Source of the DNA: Bacteroidota bacterium
GTDB lineage: Bacteria > Bacteroidota > Bacteroidia > Bacteroidales > Prolixibacteraceae
Length of the DNA stretch: 64,000 nt
Direction: 5' to 3'
Assembly (NCBI GenBank): GCA_023251435.1
Contig: JAHEYU010000021.1
Coordinates: 1 to 64,000, forward strand
Below are positions 8,975 to 19,287 of the stretch, piece by piece. Both the position numbers and the translations under genes were made by a program. A model generated the notes under the pieces. That model saw nothing but the letters and a program-made list of their open reading frames with translations, was not told the origin of the DNA and did no database searches. Position 1 is the first letter of the stretch. Each line of letters opens with the position of its first letter.

Positions 8975-9961
8975 ATGAAAAAACCGTTATTAACAACCTT
9001 TGTGATACTTTGTATCACGTTAATCGCTATGTCGCAGGAACCCAAAGAAGCATTTAAACCACATGGAAAACCAATTATCAGGGTTTTTGGCAATGCTCAC
9101 ACCTCGTTTGCCGATGGTGAATCCCAATCTGCTTTCGAACTCACCCGGGTTTATCTTGGCTACGAACATTTTTTCAGTGAAAATTTCTCCGGAACAGTAA
9201 TCTACGATGTTGGAAATCCAGGAGTAGGAAAATTGCAATTGACCGCTTTCGTAAAAAATGCTTTCCTGAATTATAAACACAACAATCTCTCGGTTGATTT
9301 TGGGATGATACCAACCACGCAATTTAAGGTCCAGGAAAATTTCTGGGGATATCGTTACATGGAAAAGGTATTTCAGGATGCTTATGATTTTGCTTCGAGC
9401 GCCGATATTGGAACCAGTGTAACCTATAAATTTGCTGAAGCTTTGAGCGCTGATATTGCCTTGTACAACGGCGAAGGGTACAAAAAAATACAGTCGGACA
9501 ATATCCTGAAAACGGCCGTTGGATTGACATTAACTCCAGCTAAAAGTTTGATCATTCGCGGAATGTATGATTTCATGAGCGGTAGCGTAACACAAAGTAC
9601 TTATGCAGGTTTTATTGGGTATAAAGCAAAAAAATTGTCACTCGGAGCCGAATACAACTATCAGACAAACCATTTAATGGTTGATGGAAACGACTATTTC
9701 GGACCTTCTTTTTACGGAACGTACGTAGCCTCTAAAAAAGTGAAAGTCTTTGCCCGCTACGACGATCTTCAATCAAAAACTCCATCAGGAAAAACAGAAA
9801 ACTGGAACATGGCCAACGACGGGAAACTGCTTATGGCTGGAGTGGAATTTGCTCCGGTTTCAGGAATAAAATTAACGCCAAACTATCGTGGCTGGAATCC
9901 GGCTAACGAAACAGAACCATTCATTTCAACACTGATGTTGAATTGCGAAATAAAATTTTAA
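8975..9961 (+). CDS. Outer-membrane porin, probably phosphate-associated
   Basis: The 328-residue protein has a signal peptide (about residues 1-20, ending IAMSQ), amphipathic strands throughout and a C-terminal Phe (NCEIKF), as in outer-membrane porins of the OprO/OprP type. It is the first gene of the pst operon, 19 bases before pstS, and sits behind the PHO-box array. A role in phosphate or phosphate-ester entry is inferred from this context, not from motifs. Confidence 0.75.
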   Translation: MKKPLLTTFVILCITLIAMSQEPKEAFKPHGKPIIRVFGNAHTSFADGESQSAFELTRVYLGYEHFFSENFSGTVIYDVGNPGVGKLQLTAFVKNAFLNYKHNNLSVDFGMIPTTQFKVQENFWGYRYMEKVFQDAYDFASSADIGTSVTYKFAEALSADIALYNGEGYKKIQSDNILKTAVGLTLTPAKSLIIRGMYDFMSGSVTQSTYAGFIGYKAKKLSLGAEYNYQTNHLMVDGNDYFGPSFYGTYVASKKVKVFARYDDLQSKTPSGKTENWNMANDGKLLMAGVEFAPVSGIKLTPNYRGWNPANETEPFISTLMLNCEIKF

Positions 9962-9980
9962 TAAAAGAAAAGAAAAAATT

Positions 9981-11045
9981 ATGAAGACAATTATTACAGT
10001 ATTGGTATTGGCAGTTCTTTTTACTGCCTGTCAGAATTCAGGAAAGAAAACTGAAAAATCGTCGGGCGAAAAAGTTTCGCTGACTGCAGCAGGAGCAACC
10101 TTCCCTCTTCCATATTACAACCTGGTATTCAAGAATTATACTGAATCAAAAGGCACATTGGTCACTTACGGAGGTATTGGTTCAGGTGGAGGTATCCGTA
10201 GTTTGACCGACAAAGTGGTCGATTTTGGAGCTACCGATGCTTACCTCGAAGACAAACAACTGGCCGAAATGCCTGCGCCGGTTGTGCATATTCCAACCTG
10301 TTTGGGAGCGGTGGTGATTGCATACAACCTGACCGGAGTTGACGAATTGAAATTATCTAACGAACTGCTCGAAAAAATCTTCCTCGGCGAAATTACCAAA
10401 TGGAACGACGCGCAGATTGCTGCCAATAACGCAGGAGTGACACTTCCGGCCAAAGACATCCTATTTGTTCATCGCTCTGACGGAAGCGGAACTACACACA
10501 TCTTTTCAGATTACATGACCAAAATCAGCACGAAATGGGCTGAAAAAGTAGGCACCGGAAAATCACTGAACTGGCCTGTTGGAATGGGTGCTAAAGGTAA
10601 TCCCGGTGTAGTGGGAACCATCAGCCAGACCGAAGGCGCGATTGGATATGTAGGTTCTGAATTTGCATTTTCACAGAAAATACAGATGGCCAAAGTGCAA
10701 AACAGCAAAGGCGAATATGTGTTGCCAACCATTGCTTCGGTTAGCGCTGCTGCCAAAGGAAATATTCCTGACGATACCCGCATTATGCTGACCAATTCAA
10801 GCGATCCGGACTCGTATCCGATCAGTGGTTTTACCTGGATTATTCTGTACAAAGAACAATCCTACAATGGCCGCTCACTGGCACAGGCTGAAGAAACTGT
10901 GAAATTACTTGATTGGTTGGTAAGCGCCGAAGCTCAGGCTGAAGCTGCGAACGTAAACTATGCCCCGCTAACTGAAGATGCGGCTGCAAAAGCAAAAGCG
11001 ATTCTTCGTAGCATTACTTACGACGGAAAAGCAATCCTTAATTAA
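9981..11045 (+). CDS. pstS: Phosphate ABC transporter substrate-binding lipoprotein PstS
   Basis: The 354-residue protein has an SPII signal with lipobox LFTACQ (Cys 17). Motifs of PstS follow: AAGATFPLPYYN, YGGIGSGGGIRSL, VDFGATDAYL, and HRSDGSGTTHIFSDYM near residue 170, which line the phosphate site. It delivers phosphate to PstCA. The gene lies within the porin-pstSCAB-phoU operon, 16 bases before pstC. Confidence 0.96.
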   Translation: MKTIITVLVLAVLFTACQNSGKKTEKSSGEKVSLTAAGATFPLPYYNLVFKNYTESKGTLVTYGGIGSGGGIRSLTDKVVDFGATDAYLEDKQLAEMPAPVVHIPTCLGAVVIAYNLTGVDELKLSNELLEKIFLGEITKWNDAQIAANNAGVTLPAKDILFVHRSDGSGTTHIFSDYMTKISTKWAEKVGTGKSLNWPVGMGAKGNPGVVGTISQTEGAIGYVGSEFAFSQKIQMAKVQNSKGEYVLPTIASVSAAAKGNIPDDTRIMLTNSSDPDSYPISGFTWIILYKEQSYNGRSLAQAEETVKLLDWLVSAEAQAEAANVNYAPLTEDAAAKAKAILRSITYDGKAILN

Positions 11046-11061
11046 GACTTAAAACAGTTAA

Positions 11062-11913
11062 ATGAACAGCGACAAGATTACAAAAATCGTATTATTTTCT
11101 GTTTCATTTATTATCCTGATTATAGCAGGAGGTATGGTGTTCTCCCTTGTTGGGGGCGCCATACCTTCGTTTAAAACTTTTGGTTTAGGTTTTATTACCT
11201 CTTCGCAATGGGACCCGACTGAAGGGAAAGAAAATTACGGAGCGCTTCCGTTTATTGCCGGAACACTGATTACATCGTTTGCGGCACTGATTATCAGCTT
11301 CCCGCTTTCGTTTGCCACCTCCTTGTTTTTGGGCGAATATTTCCGGAATACCCGCGTTGCCAAAGTCCTGGGAACGATGGTCGATCTCCTGGCCGGTATT
11401 CCATCGATCGTTTATGGGTTGTGGGGATTTTATGTTCTGCGTCCGTTCCTGATTGATATTGGTTTCGAAAATCAAGGATTCGGGGTTTTTACTTCCAGTC
11501 TGGTTTTATCCATTATGATCATTCCTTATGCCACATCTTTGAGTAACGAAATTATTTCTATGGTTCCGAACGATCTGAAAGAAGCGGCATACTCATTGGG
11601 TTCTACCCGTTACGAAGTTATCAGGCACGTTACCATTCCAGCGGCACGTTCTGGAATATTTGCCGGATACATTCTGGCATTTGGGAGGGCTTTGGGTGAA
11701 ACCATGGCCGTTACCATGCTTATCGGAAATGCGAACAGGATTCCAGATGGCTTATTTTCGACGGGGAACACGATGGCCTCGGTGATTGCCAACCAGTTTG
11801 GCGAGGCCGACGGACTTAAGCTTAGCGCCTTGATTTCGATTGGGTTGTTGCTTTTTGTAATCACGGGAATTGTGAATGGAATCGGGAAACTGATCATTAA
11901 AAAAATGAGTTAA
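11062..11913 (+). CDS. pstC: Phosphate ABC transporter permease PstC
   Basis: The 283-residue protein has about six membrane helices and the permease EAA-loop EAAYSLGSTRYEVIRHVTIP near residue 175. The first periplasmic region includes the typical LGFITSSQWDP. It forms the membrane channel with PstA. PstC and PstA are separated by only 4 bases. Confidence 0.95.
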   Translation: MNSDKITKIVLFSVSFIILIIAGGMVFSLVGGAIPSFKTFGLGFITSSQWDPTEGKENYGALPFIAGTLITSFAALIISFPLSFATSLFLGEYFRNTRVAKVLGTMVDLLAGIPSIVYGLWGFYVLRPFLIDIGFENQGFGVFTSSLVLSIMIIPYATSLSNEIISMVPNDLKEAAYSLGSTRYEVIRHVTIPAARSGIFAGYILAFGRALGETMAVTMLIGNANRIPDGLFSTGNTMASVIANQFGEADGLKLSALISIGLLLFVITGIVNGIGKLIIKKMS

Positions 11914-11917
11914 TAAG

Positions 11918-12796
11918 ATGAAGTCAATTAGCGAAATCGATAATATTGGGGCGAGAACAAAAAAGGACCGCATCTTTATGGGACTGGTTGTGCTTCTGTC
12001 TGTCGTAACCGTTTCTCCAATTGTCCTGATTATTTCCAAACTAATAATTAAAGGATATAAGCAGCTCAACTTTGGATTTCTGGTGGAGAAAATGCCTGAC
12101 ACGATGCAGGCGATGACTGCCGTTGCCAACAATGAACTGATCCCCGGAGGTATCGCAAATGCCATACTCGGGACGCTCCTGATGGTTGTTTTGGCTTCGG
12201 CAATTGCCATCCCGGTCGGCATCATTTCAGGAGTTTATCTCTATGAGAATCAGGGGAAATGGATGGCAAATCTCACACGGAGCGTTTCCGATATTTTACA
12301 GGGAGTTCCGTCGATCGTACTTGGGTTGATTTCGTATTTGTGGGTGGTTAAGCATGTTACCAACGGATTTTCGGCTTTGGCCGGCAGTTTTGCACTGGGA
12401 ATTATGATGTTGCCCATGATTGTTCGTTCGACCGAAGAAACGCTGAAAATGATACCACAAACCCTCAAAGAAGCCGGACTTGCGTTGGGAATTCCTTACT
12501 GGCGGGTACTCTTCGGAATTCTGATTCCAACAGGTTTCAGTGGACTGATGACCGGGATCCTTCTGGCCGTGTCGAGAGTAATTGGCGAAACTGCTCCGTT
12601 AATGCTCACAGCCTTGGGTAGCTCTGTTATCAATACGAATATCTCGAAACCAACCAGCGCTATTCCTTTGGTAATCTGGGAATTTTATAACGACCCGAAT
12701 ATGGTGGACCTGATTTGGAGTTCATCACTTTTATTAATGATCATGGTACTTGCATTTAATCTGACTGCGAAACAGGTTGCAGCCAGCAGAAAATAG
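11918..12796 (+). CDS. pstA: Phosphate ABC transporter permease PstA
   Basis: The 292-residue protein has about six membrane helices, the EAA-loop [20 protein letters not shown] near residue 185 and [13 protein letters not shown], which are family-typical for PstA. It partners PstC. The stop codon is 7 bases before the preferred pstB start. Confidence 0.95.
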   Translation: MKSISEIDNIGARTKKDRIFMGLVVLLSVVTVSPIVLIISKLIIKGYKQLNFGFLVEKMPDTMQAMTAVANNELIPGGIANAILGTLLMVVLASAIAIPVGIISGVYLYENQGKWMANLTRSVSDILQGVPSIVLGLISYLWVVKHVTNGFSALAGSFALGIMMLPMIVRSTEETLKMIPQTLKEAGLALGIPYWRVLFGILIPTGFSGLMTGILLAVSRVIGETAPLMLTALGSSVINTNISKPTSAIPLVIWEFYNDPNMVDLIWSSSLLLMIMVLAFNLTAKQVAASRK

Positions 12797-12803
12797 AATA
12801 GAA

Positions 12804-13583
12804 ATGAACACGAACATATTACAGATAAAAGATCCGATACTTTCCATTCAGGATTTGTCGGTAGCCTACGACAAGAATGTGGCGGTAAAGAATGTGTCGG
12901 TCGGAATCAAAAAGAACAATGTAACAGCCATTATGGGGCCATCGGGTTGCGGGAAAAGTACACTTTTGCGTGCGCTTAACCGTTTGCACGAGTTGTACGA
13001 AAACATTACAACAACCGGATCGGTGTTTCTGAACGATGAAGATATTTTCAAAATGTCGCCCATCAAACTACGCCGAAAAATGGGAATGGTTTTTCAACGT
13101 CCCAACCCGTTTCCAACTATGAGCATTTACGACAATGTAATTGCCGGCTACAAACTGAATGGCATTAGCCAGAAAAGGCAGGAACGCGATGAAATTGTGG
13201 AACGCTCGCTGCGCGATGTTGCTTTGTGGGACGAGGTAAAAGATTCGCTCACCAAAAAGGGAACTTTTTTAAGTGGGGGCCAGCAGCAAAGGCTTTGTAT
13301 AGCACGTGCCCTGGCATTTAATCCTGAAATCATCCTGCTCGACGAACCCACTTCGGCGCTCGATCCGGTGGCGACTTCGAAAATCGAGGATTTGCTTATC
13401 AAACTGAAAGAGAACTATACCATCATCATGGTAACTCACAACATGTCGCAGGCTGCACGCATTTCAGACTATTCATTATTTATGTATCTTGGTGAATTGG
13501 TGGAGTACGGCAAAACCAAAAACATGTTTACGAATCCGCAGGACAGGCGGACAGAAGAATACCTGACCGGAAAGTTTGGTTGA
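12804..13583 (+). CDS. pstB: Phosphate ABC transporter ATPase PstB
   Basis: The ATPase has Walker [11 protein letters not shown]-loop VFQRPNPFP, signature [15 protein letters not shown] and Walker [13 protein letters not shown], with the His switch in MVTHN. The ORF track begins at a TTG inside pstA. The ATG at 12804 (MNTNILQ) gives the usual PstB length of about 260 residues and avoids that overlap, so I use it. A 93-base gap with a small hairpin (CTGGCT/AGCCAG near 13596-13620) separates it from phoU. Confidence 0.95.
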   Translation: MNTNILQIKDPILSIQDLSVAYDKNVAVKNVSVGIKKNNVTAIMGPSGCGKSTLLRALNRLHELYENITTTGSVFLNDEDIFKMSPIKLRRKMGMVFQRPNPFPTMSIYDNVIAGYKLNGISQKRQERDEIVERSLRDVALWDEVKDSLTKKGTFLSGGQQQRLCIARALAFNPEIILLDEPTSALDPVATSKIEDLLIKLKENYTIIMVTHNMSQAARISDYSLFMYLGELVEYGKTKNMFTNPQDRRTEEYLTGKFG

Positions 13584-13676
13584 CGTTCTGGTCGCTGGCT
13601 GCTAGCTTCTAAAAGCCAGAAACTATTGTAAGTTGCGAATCATTTCTAATAGTGTTAATGATATAAATAATAACCC

Positions 13677-14396
13677 ATGTCAGTAAAAAAAGACGAAGCG
13701 ATAAAAGATATTTTGGCCGATTACGAATCGCTGGCCAATCTGGTGCTACGGCAACTCGACATTCTCGAAGCCCTGATATCAAGCAGCGAGCTACATTTGT
13801 CTGAAGAACAACTTAGCCAGATCAAGGAAAATGAAGATAAACTCGACAAATGGGAGGTGAAACTAAGTGATAATATTGTCAACACGATTGTGCTTTATCA
13901 TCCGGTAGCTTCCGAAATTCGTAAATTAATTGCACTTTACCGGATCATCATCAGCCTCGAACGAATTGGCGATTTGGCCGTCAGTATCACTAAATTTATG
14001 AAGGAAATAAAGAACGAAGAGGTGTATGCCAGCCTTTCGGATTTTATTTCGCACATGATGATATTAAGTGTTAAAATGGTGAAGAATGCTATGCTTTCGT
14101 TCATCAATAAGGACATGGATCTGGCAATATGGACCATCAGAAATGAAGATGTAGTTGACGAGTTGAACCGGAAAATGCTGAAAAAGGCCATTGGTAAAGC
14201 GCAGAAAGCCGAGGAAAAGAAGAATATTCTGATTAGTTTTATCAATATTAAAGAAATGGTCTCTAACATCGAACGAATATCCGACCATGCCGCAAACATT
14301 GCAGAGGCGTCGATTTATGCTTTTGAAGGAAAAGACATCAGGCACCACCGGAAAAGAGAAATTGAAGCAAAATATAAATCATCAGAAAATGAGTGA
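13677..14396 (+). CDS. phoU: PhoU phosphate-signalling protein
   Basis: The 239-residue all-helical protein has the two PhoU repeats with metal-site motifs RIGDLAVSI (residues about 98-106) and RISDHAANIAEA near 200. PhoU links the Pst transporter to the PhoR kinase and represses the regulon when phosphate is plentiful. Its last codons overlap the response-regulator start (ATGAGTGA), indicating translational coupling. Confidence 0.93.
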   Translation: MSVKKDEAIKDILADYESLANLVLRQLDILEALISSSELHLSEEQLSQIKENEDKLDKWEVKLSDNIVNTIVLYHPVASEIRKLIALYRIIISLERIGDLAVSITKFMKEIKNEEVYASLSDFISHMMILSVKMVKNAMLSFINKDMDLAIWTIRNEDVVDELNRKMLKKAIGKAQKAEEKKNILISFINIKEMVSNIERISDHAANIAEASIYAFEGKDIRHHRKREIEAKYKSSENE

Positions 14397-15069
14397 AGCA
14401 TATAAAATATTAGTGGTTGACGATGAGAAGGACTTATGCGAAATCCTTCAGTTCAACCTGGCAAGCGAAGGGTTCGACATCGAAGTGGCTTATTCAGGAG
14501 AAGAGGCACTAAACAAGTCGATTGACCGCTTTGATTTGTTGTTGCTCGATGTAATGATGGGTGGAATGTCGGGGTTTAAACTGGCAGACAAAATCAGGAA
14601 GGAACTGGGTCTTTCGGTTCCAATCATTTTTCTGACAGCCCGCGAGACCGAAAACGATATGCTCACCGGTTTTAATGTTGGCGCCGACGACTATCTGTCG
14701 AAACCCTTTTCAATAAAGGAACTGACAGCCCGCATCAAAGCAGTTCTTCGCCGTGGCAAATCGGTTGAGGTGAAACCCAAAGTAATTACCGTTGACGGCA
14801 TGGAGCTGGATTTGAACCGCAAATCGATAACCATTGACAATGAGCCTGTTTTGCTTACCCGAAAAGAGTTCGAGATTTTGGTTATGCTGATTTCTAACAA
14901 AGGAAAATACCTTAGCCGACAGGAAATTCTGGATCGTATATGGAGCGACGATGTGATTGTAACCGAGCGTAATGTGGATGTAAACATTGCCCGTCTCCGG
15001 AAAAAGATCGGTGAATATGGCAACTGTATCAAAGGTCGGTCGGGATACGGATACTGTTTTGAAAACTAG
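14389..15069 (+). CDS. phoB: Response regulator, PhoB-like (OmpR family)
   Basis: The receiver domain (residues 1-120) has the acidic pair VVDDEKD, the phospho-acceptor in LLLLDVMMGG and Lys in LSKPF. A winged-helix DNA-binding domain ends with the typical RLRKKIG and GRSGYGYCF motifs. The ORF track starts 34 codons upstream inside phoU. MSEAYKILVVDD at 14389 is the normal start and overlaps the phoU stop by 8 bases. Context makes it the phosphate-starvation regulator. Confidence 0.92.
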   Translation: MSEAYKILVVDDEKDLCEILQFNLASEGFDIEVAYSGEEALNKSIDRFDLLLLDVMMGGMSGFKLADKIRKELGLSVPIIFLTARETENDMLTGFNVGADDYLSKPFSIKELTARIKAVLRRGKSVEVKPKVITVDGMELDLNRKSITIDNEPVLLTRKEFEILVMLISNKGKYLSRQEILDRIWSDDVIVTERNVDVNIARLRKKIGEYGNCIKGRSGYGYCFEN

Positions 15070-15087
15070 GAAATAAAAAAGATTAAC

Positions 15088-16860
15088 ATGATTGTACAAC
15101 GCACTTTTCGCCGCCGAATATTCATCAACTTCTTTGTTGTATTTTCCATATTCACCTTGGCTGTTCTTTTGTACCAGTACGATAGGGAAAAGAGCTATCG
15201 TACCGGTCAGCTCGAAAATATTCTGGATAATATTTCGGAAGTAACCTACCGCTACATTGAGCACAAACAAATTTTCGAATCAGGTGATTTCAAATCACTC
15301 GATACGCTGAAAACACTTCTACCTATCGAAAATACACGTTTGACAGTGATGGATATGACTGGGAAAGTAGTGTACGATAGTTTTGTAGAGGATGTTGAAC
15401 CGGTTGAAAACCATTTGAAACGGCCCGAAGTACAAAAGGCGCTTTATTCCGGAAAAGGTTCGAGCATTCGCCTTTCGGCTACCACCAATCAAAAATTTTA
15501 CTACTACGCTAAAAATTGCAAGAAATATTTTGTGCGTACAGCCGCCGTTTATAACGTCGATATCGTCAAATTCCTGAAAACTGAACGAATATTCCTAACT
15601 TTCGTAGTTTTTCTGTTCCTTTTGATGTGGCTTTTGCTTCATTTTACCACTCGCCGGTTAAGCGAATTCATTGTAAAACTCAAAGATTTTGCGCTGAAAG
15701 CCGGACAAAATGAAGACATTTCTAAGATGGACAGCAACTTTCAGGATAACGAACTGGGCGTAATCCGCAAACAGATTATTCAGATTTACGATAACCTGAA
15801 AACGACCAAAGACCAGCTAACCAGCGAAAAGGAAAAATTGTACGGACATCTTCAGGTGCTGAGAGAAGGTATTTCTATTTTTTCTCCTGAAAAGTATAAG
15901 ATACTGGCCAACAGTCATTTTATTCAATTCATCAACATGATTTCTGATAAATCGACCATCTCTGCAGAACACATATTTTCGATTCCGGAATTTAGTAAAG
16001 TAGTTGAGTTTGTTGATCAATACCGCGATAAGGACATTCAGACCCAAAATAAAGAACTTCCGCAGATTGAATATACCATCGAGAAAAGCGAAAAATTCTT
16101 TCAAATCAGGTGCATCATTTTTGTCGATAAAAGTTTTGAAGTGCTGATCAGCGATGTGACCCGTCCGGAGAAACAGCGATTGCTTAAACAACAGCTCACC
16201 TCCAACATTGCCCACGAATTAAAAACGCCATTGTCATCTATAAAAGGTTATCTCGAAACCATTTTGAACAATCCGAATATTCCGTCAGATAAACAAACCT
16301 ATTTTTTGGAGAAAGCTTTTGCCCAATCGGAGCGATTGACCGATCTGCTCAACGATATTTCGTTGCTCAATAACATTGAAGATGCTGGGGGATTATTTGA
16401 ATTCAAATCGTTGATGCTGAAGCCCGTAATTCGCGATGTGGTTGAAAACCTGAAAAGCCGGTTGACCGAAAGGAATATGGATTGTGTGGTTGATGTTGAT
16501 AGCGATGCGGTGGTGAACGGAAACGAATCGCTTCTTTTTTCGGTGTTCCAGAACCTGATCGAGAATTCGATTAATTACGCTGGAAACGGCACCCGGATTG
16601 CTATTAGGAAATACCTGGAAGATGAGAAATTCTATTATTTCCAGTATTCCGATTCAGGTTCCGGAATTCCGGAGGAACATTTGCCACGCATTTTCGAGCG
16701 ATTTTACCGTATTGATTATGGACGTTCGCGCGAAAACGGAGGAACCGGTTTGGGGCTTTCAATCGTAAAAAATGCTGTAATGCTGCACAAAGGCGAGATC
16801 TCGGTTAAAAACCGGCCCGAAGGAGGACTGGAATTTCTGTTTTCGCTGGCAAAAAAATAA
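15088..16860 (+). CDS. phoR: Sensor histidine kinase, PhoR-like
   Basis: The kinase has 590 residues. The order is a membrane helix near residues 12-28, a periplasmic domain of about 135 residues, a second helix near 168-190, a HAMP/PAS-like linker, then the H-box NIAHELKTPLSS (His near 375), N-box FQNLIENSINYAG, and G-boxes SDSGSGIPEEH and GGTGLGLSI. It follows the regulator by 18 bases, so it most likely phosphorylates it. The sensory input probably comes through PstSCAB/PhoU as in other bacteria (inference). Confidence 0.92.
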   Translation: MIVQRTFRRRIFINFFVVFSIFTLAVLLYQYDREKSYRTGQLENILDNISEVTYRYIEHKQIFESGDFKSLDTLKTLLPIENTRLTVMDMTGKVVYDSFVEDVEPVENHLKRPEVQKALYSGKGSSIRLSATTNQKFYYYAKNCKKYFVRTAAVYNVDIVKFLKTERIFLTFVVFLFLLMWLLLHFTTRRLSEFIVKLKDFALKAGQNEDISKMDSNFQDNELGVIRKQIIQIYDNLKTTKDQLTSEKEKLYGHLQVLREGISIFSPEKYKILANSHFIQFINMISDKSTISAEHIFSIPEFSKVVEFVDQYRDKDIQTQNKELPQIEYTIEKSEKFFQIRCIIFVDKSFEVLISDVTRPEKQRLLKQQLTSNIAHELKTPLSSIKGYLETILNNPNIPSDKQTYFLEKAFAQSERLTDLLNDISLLNNIEDAGGLFEFKSLMLKPVIRDVVENLKSRLTERNMDCVVDVDSDAVVNGNESLLFSVFQNLIENSINYAGNGTRIAIRKYLEDEKFYYFQYSDSGSGIPEEHLPRIFERFYRIDYGRSRENGGTGLGLSIVKNAVMLHKGEISVKNRPEGGLEFLFSLAKK

Positions 16861-16994
16861 TCCGGGAATTCTGCTGGCTTTATGCAAAATCGCATCAACG
16901 CTGTTTCCTTCAAATTTTAGTTGGAGTTAAGATTTGGATATTCTACTTTTGAAAAAATCTGTAATATTCAACTAAAACTATAATAGTAGCGCAA

Positions 16995-17885
16995 ATGAAA
17001 TCGAAACTGATTACCCTTTTACTTATCTCCATCCTGTTTAATTCGATTGGCTTACAGGCAAAAAGCAAAGTTGACCTGAAGTTGAATTTCAAAAAGGGAG
17101 CCGCTTACGAAATGACGACTGTTTTAAATAGTGTGACTGAACAGGTAATGAACGGCACCAAAATGAAAGTTGATCAGAAAATGGAGACCGGTTTTTCTTT
17201 TCAGGTATTAGATATTTATCCCAATAAGAACTTTTTGGTAGAGTATTCGATCCGGAAAATGAAAATTTATGTGAGTATGAATGGGCAGGAACGAAGTTTT
17301 GATTCGGAAACAAACAATGGTGATAATTCGATGACTGATATGCTGAATTCACTTCCGAAGATAAAACTTGAAGTTACCCCGCAGGGTAAAATTATTCGTG
17401 TGGAAGAGATTGACTTGTCAACATTGGTCGGCGAAAATTTAATGATGCAATTTATGCACGTTTTCCTGGGCAATAGAAGTCTTGAAGTGTATATGGGCCA
17501 GATGTTTAACTATTTTCCTGAAGCAAGTGTGGGAGAGGGTGACAAATGGAGCACTACTGTAAGATTAGCCAACTTGATGAATCTGGAATCGCCAATGAAT
17601 TATGAAGTAATTGCCCATGAAAAGGGCCAGATGACATTAAAAGTTACTTCTGAAGAAAATTCAACTACTCCAATTGAAAAAGATGGGATTGCGATTGAAA
17701 TGAAAAAAATTGGGAAACAGTCGGGTACAATGACGATTGACACCAAAGATGGCTGGATAAGATCTTCTGAATTGGCTCAGAAATTTAATTTAAACATGAA
17801 AACGAAGGATCCCAAAACACAATTGGATACTGAAATTCCAATCTCGTCAGATTCGGTTTTCAAGATTTCAGTTGTCAAAAAGTGA
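16995..17885 (+). CDS. Secreted hypothetical protein, DUF6263-like
   Basis: The 296-residue protein has a signal peptide ending LQAKSK and then a beta-rich region (VDLKLNFKKGAAYEMTTVLN, later KLEVTPQGKI and EGDKWSTTVRL). This pattern matches the DUF6263 group of Bacteroidota periplasmic proteins as I remember it. It is probably monocistronic, ending at a hairpin terminator shared with convergent metF. The function is unknown. Confidence 0.65.
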   Translation: MKSKLITLLLISILFNSIGLQAKSKVDLKLNFKKGAAYEMTTVLNSVTEQVMNGTKMKVDQKMETGFSFQVLDIYPNKNFLVEYSIRKMKIYVSMNGQERSFDSETNNGDNSMTDMLNSLPKIKLEVTPQGKIIRVEEIDLSTLVGENLMMQFMHVFLGNRSLEVYMGQMFNYFPEASVGEGDKWSTTVRLANLMNLESPMNYEVIAHEKGQMTLKVTSEENSTTPIEKDGIAIEMKKIGKQSGTMTIDTKDGWIRSSELAQKFNLNMKTKDPKTQLDTEIPISSDSVFKISVVKK

Positions 17886-17900
17886 TATTTCGATTTAAAG

Positions 17901-17938
17901 AGAAAGCCCTGAAACTGTTGTCGGTTTCAGGGCTTTCT
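17901..17938. terminator. Bidirectional terminator hairpin
   Basis: AGAAAGCCCTGAAAC pairs with GTTTCAGGGCTTTCT over 15 bp around an 8-base loop, between the convergent DUF6263-like gene and metF. Confidence 0.8.
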
Positions 17939-17960
17939 GCATAAATATCGGAACCTCAGT

Positions 17961-18914
17961 TTAGAACACTGCCTCCACAATTTTTCGGGTATTGTCAGAA
18001 ACACCGTAAGTGTAAATATGCAAACTCGGAACCTGATGTGCAACAAGGTCTTTTGATTGCTGAATTGCCCATTCCGTTCCCACCACTTTGGCATCGTCGT
18101 CGGTTTTACATTTGCCTAATTCTGTCGCCAGTTCCTGGGGAATATCGATGCTGAATAGCTTTGGCAAAACAGTCAACTGGTTTTTCAGATTGATTGGTTT
18201 GATGCCCGGAATGATCGGCACCTGAATGCCAATATCCCGGCATTTATCTACAAAATTGTAGTATTTCTGGTTGTCGAAAAACATTTGGGTCACAATGTAA
18301 TCGGCACCTGCGTCCACTTTTTGTTTCAGGTATTGCAGATCAATCCCGGCATTTGGTGCCTCAAAATGTTTCTCCGGATAGCCAGCCACCCCAATGCAAA
18401 AATCCATAGGATGTGTATTCTTTAGATCGGCTTCCAGGTATTTGCCATTCCGGAGATTTACAATTTGTTCGACCAATTGATTGGCATTCGAATGTCCGTT
18501 TGGATCAGGTCTGAAAACGTGTTCACCTTTGTTGCCATCGCCACGTAAAGCCAACACATTACTGATTCCCATGAAATTCAGGTCAATCAAAACATGTTCG
18601 GTTTCGCTTTTCGAAAAGCCACCGCATAAAATATGCGGAATCACGGGAATACCGTATTTGTGCTGAATACTGGCCGCAATTGCAACCGTTCCGGGGCGTT
18701 TGCGAACCGTGCGTTTTTCGATGCGTCCATCGGGCAATTCTATGTACATCATCTCATCGCGATGCGTAGTAATGTTGATGTACTTCGGATCAAAATCGAC
18801 CAGCGTTTCGATGGTTTTATATATTTTACTGGCATCGTTTCCTTTGAGCGGGGGCAACAACTCAAACGAAAAAACGGTTTTATTGCTTTGATTGATAATA
18901 TCAATAACTTTCAT
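17961..18914 (-). CDS. metF: Methylenetetrahydrofolate reductase MetF
   Basis: The 317-residue protein is the FAD-dependent barrel of MetF: FSFELLPP at the N-terminus, the substrate-loop region YINITTHRDEM, NVLALRGDG near residue 120, and DYIVTQMFFDN near 210. It makes 5-methyl-THF, the methyl donor for MetH, encoded about 0.9 kb away on the same strand. No riboswitch is seen upstream. Two small ORFs lie between it and metH, so a single transcript is not assured. Confidence 0.95.
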   Translation of the reverse strand: MKVIDIINQSNKTVFSFELLPPLKGNDASKIYKTIETLVDFDPKYINITTHRDEMMYIELPDGRIEKRTVRKRPGTVAIAASIQHKYGIPVIPHILCGGFSKSETEHVLIDLNFMGISNVLALRGDGNKGEHVFRPDPNGHSNANQLVEQIVNLRNGKYLEADLKNTHPMDFCIGVAGYPEKHFEAPNAGIDLQYLKQKVDAGADYIVTQMFFDNQKYYNFVDKCRDIGIQVPIIPGIKPINLKNQLTVLPKLFSIDIPQELATELGKCKTDDDAKVVGTEWAIQQSKDLVAHQVPSLHIYTYGVSDNTRKIVEAVF

Positions 18915-18971
18915 TTAAGGGGTATTTAAAGGTTCAAGCACGGAGCTGACTTTCAGAATTTGAACGAAATA

Positions 18972-19130
18972 TTATTTAAAAATGTTCTCTATTTTCTTTT
19001 CTGTTTTATTCATTTCGCGTTTCAGTTGGGTTTCAACCGAATTATTGAAATGAAAAATCATATCGGATACAAACATAACAGCCAAACCTAGAATGAAAAA
19101 GATAATTGCAGATTTTGTGTTTTTATTCAT
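18972..19130 (-). CDS. Small single-pass membrane protein (52 aa), hypothetical
   Basis: This ORF is below the ORF-track cutoff. It reads MNKNTKSAIIFFILGLAVMF at the start, with one hydrophobic helix (about residues 8-24), then a charged, probably coiled tail (VETQLKREMNKTEKKIENIF). The composition is that of a real small membrane protein, but there is no homology evidence. It lies between metF and the broken nucleotidyltransferase gene. Confidence 0.4.
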   Translation of the reverse strand: MNKNTKSAIIFFILGLAVMFVSDMIFHFNNSVETQLKREMNKTEKKIENIFK

Positions 19131-19287
19131 GAGTTATTAATTTTTAGATCATATTTTTATTCGCAATATCGGACAAATACCTTAAAATCCTAAAGTGTGA
19201 CTTTATATTTTCAAGATAAATGATTCTTTCCAACAAAAAAAGCAGAGTTTTCATTCTGCCTTATTGAAGTTTTTCTGTTGGTTATGC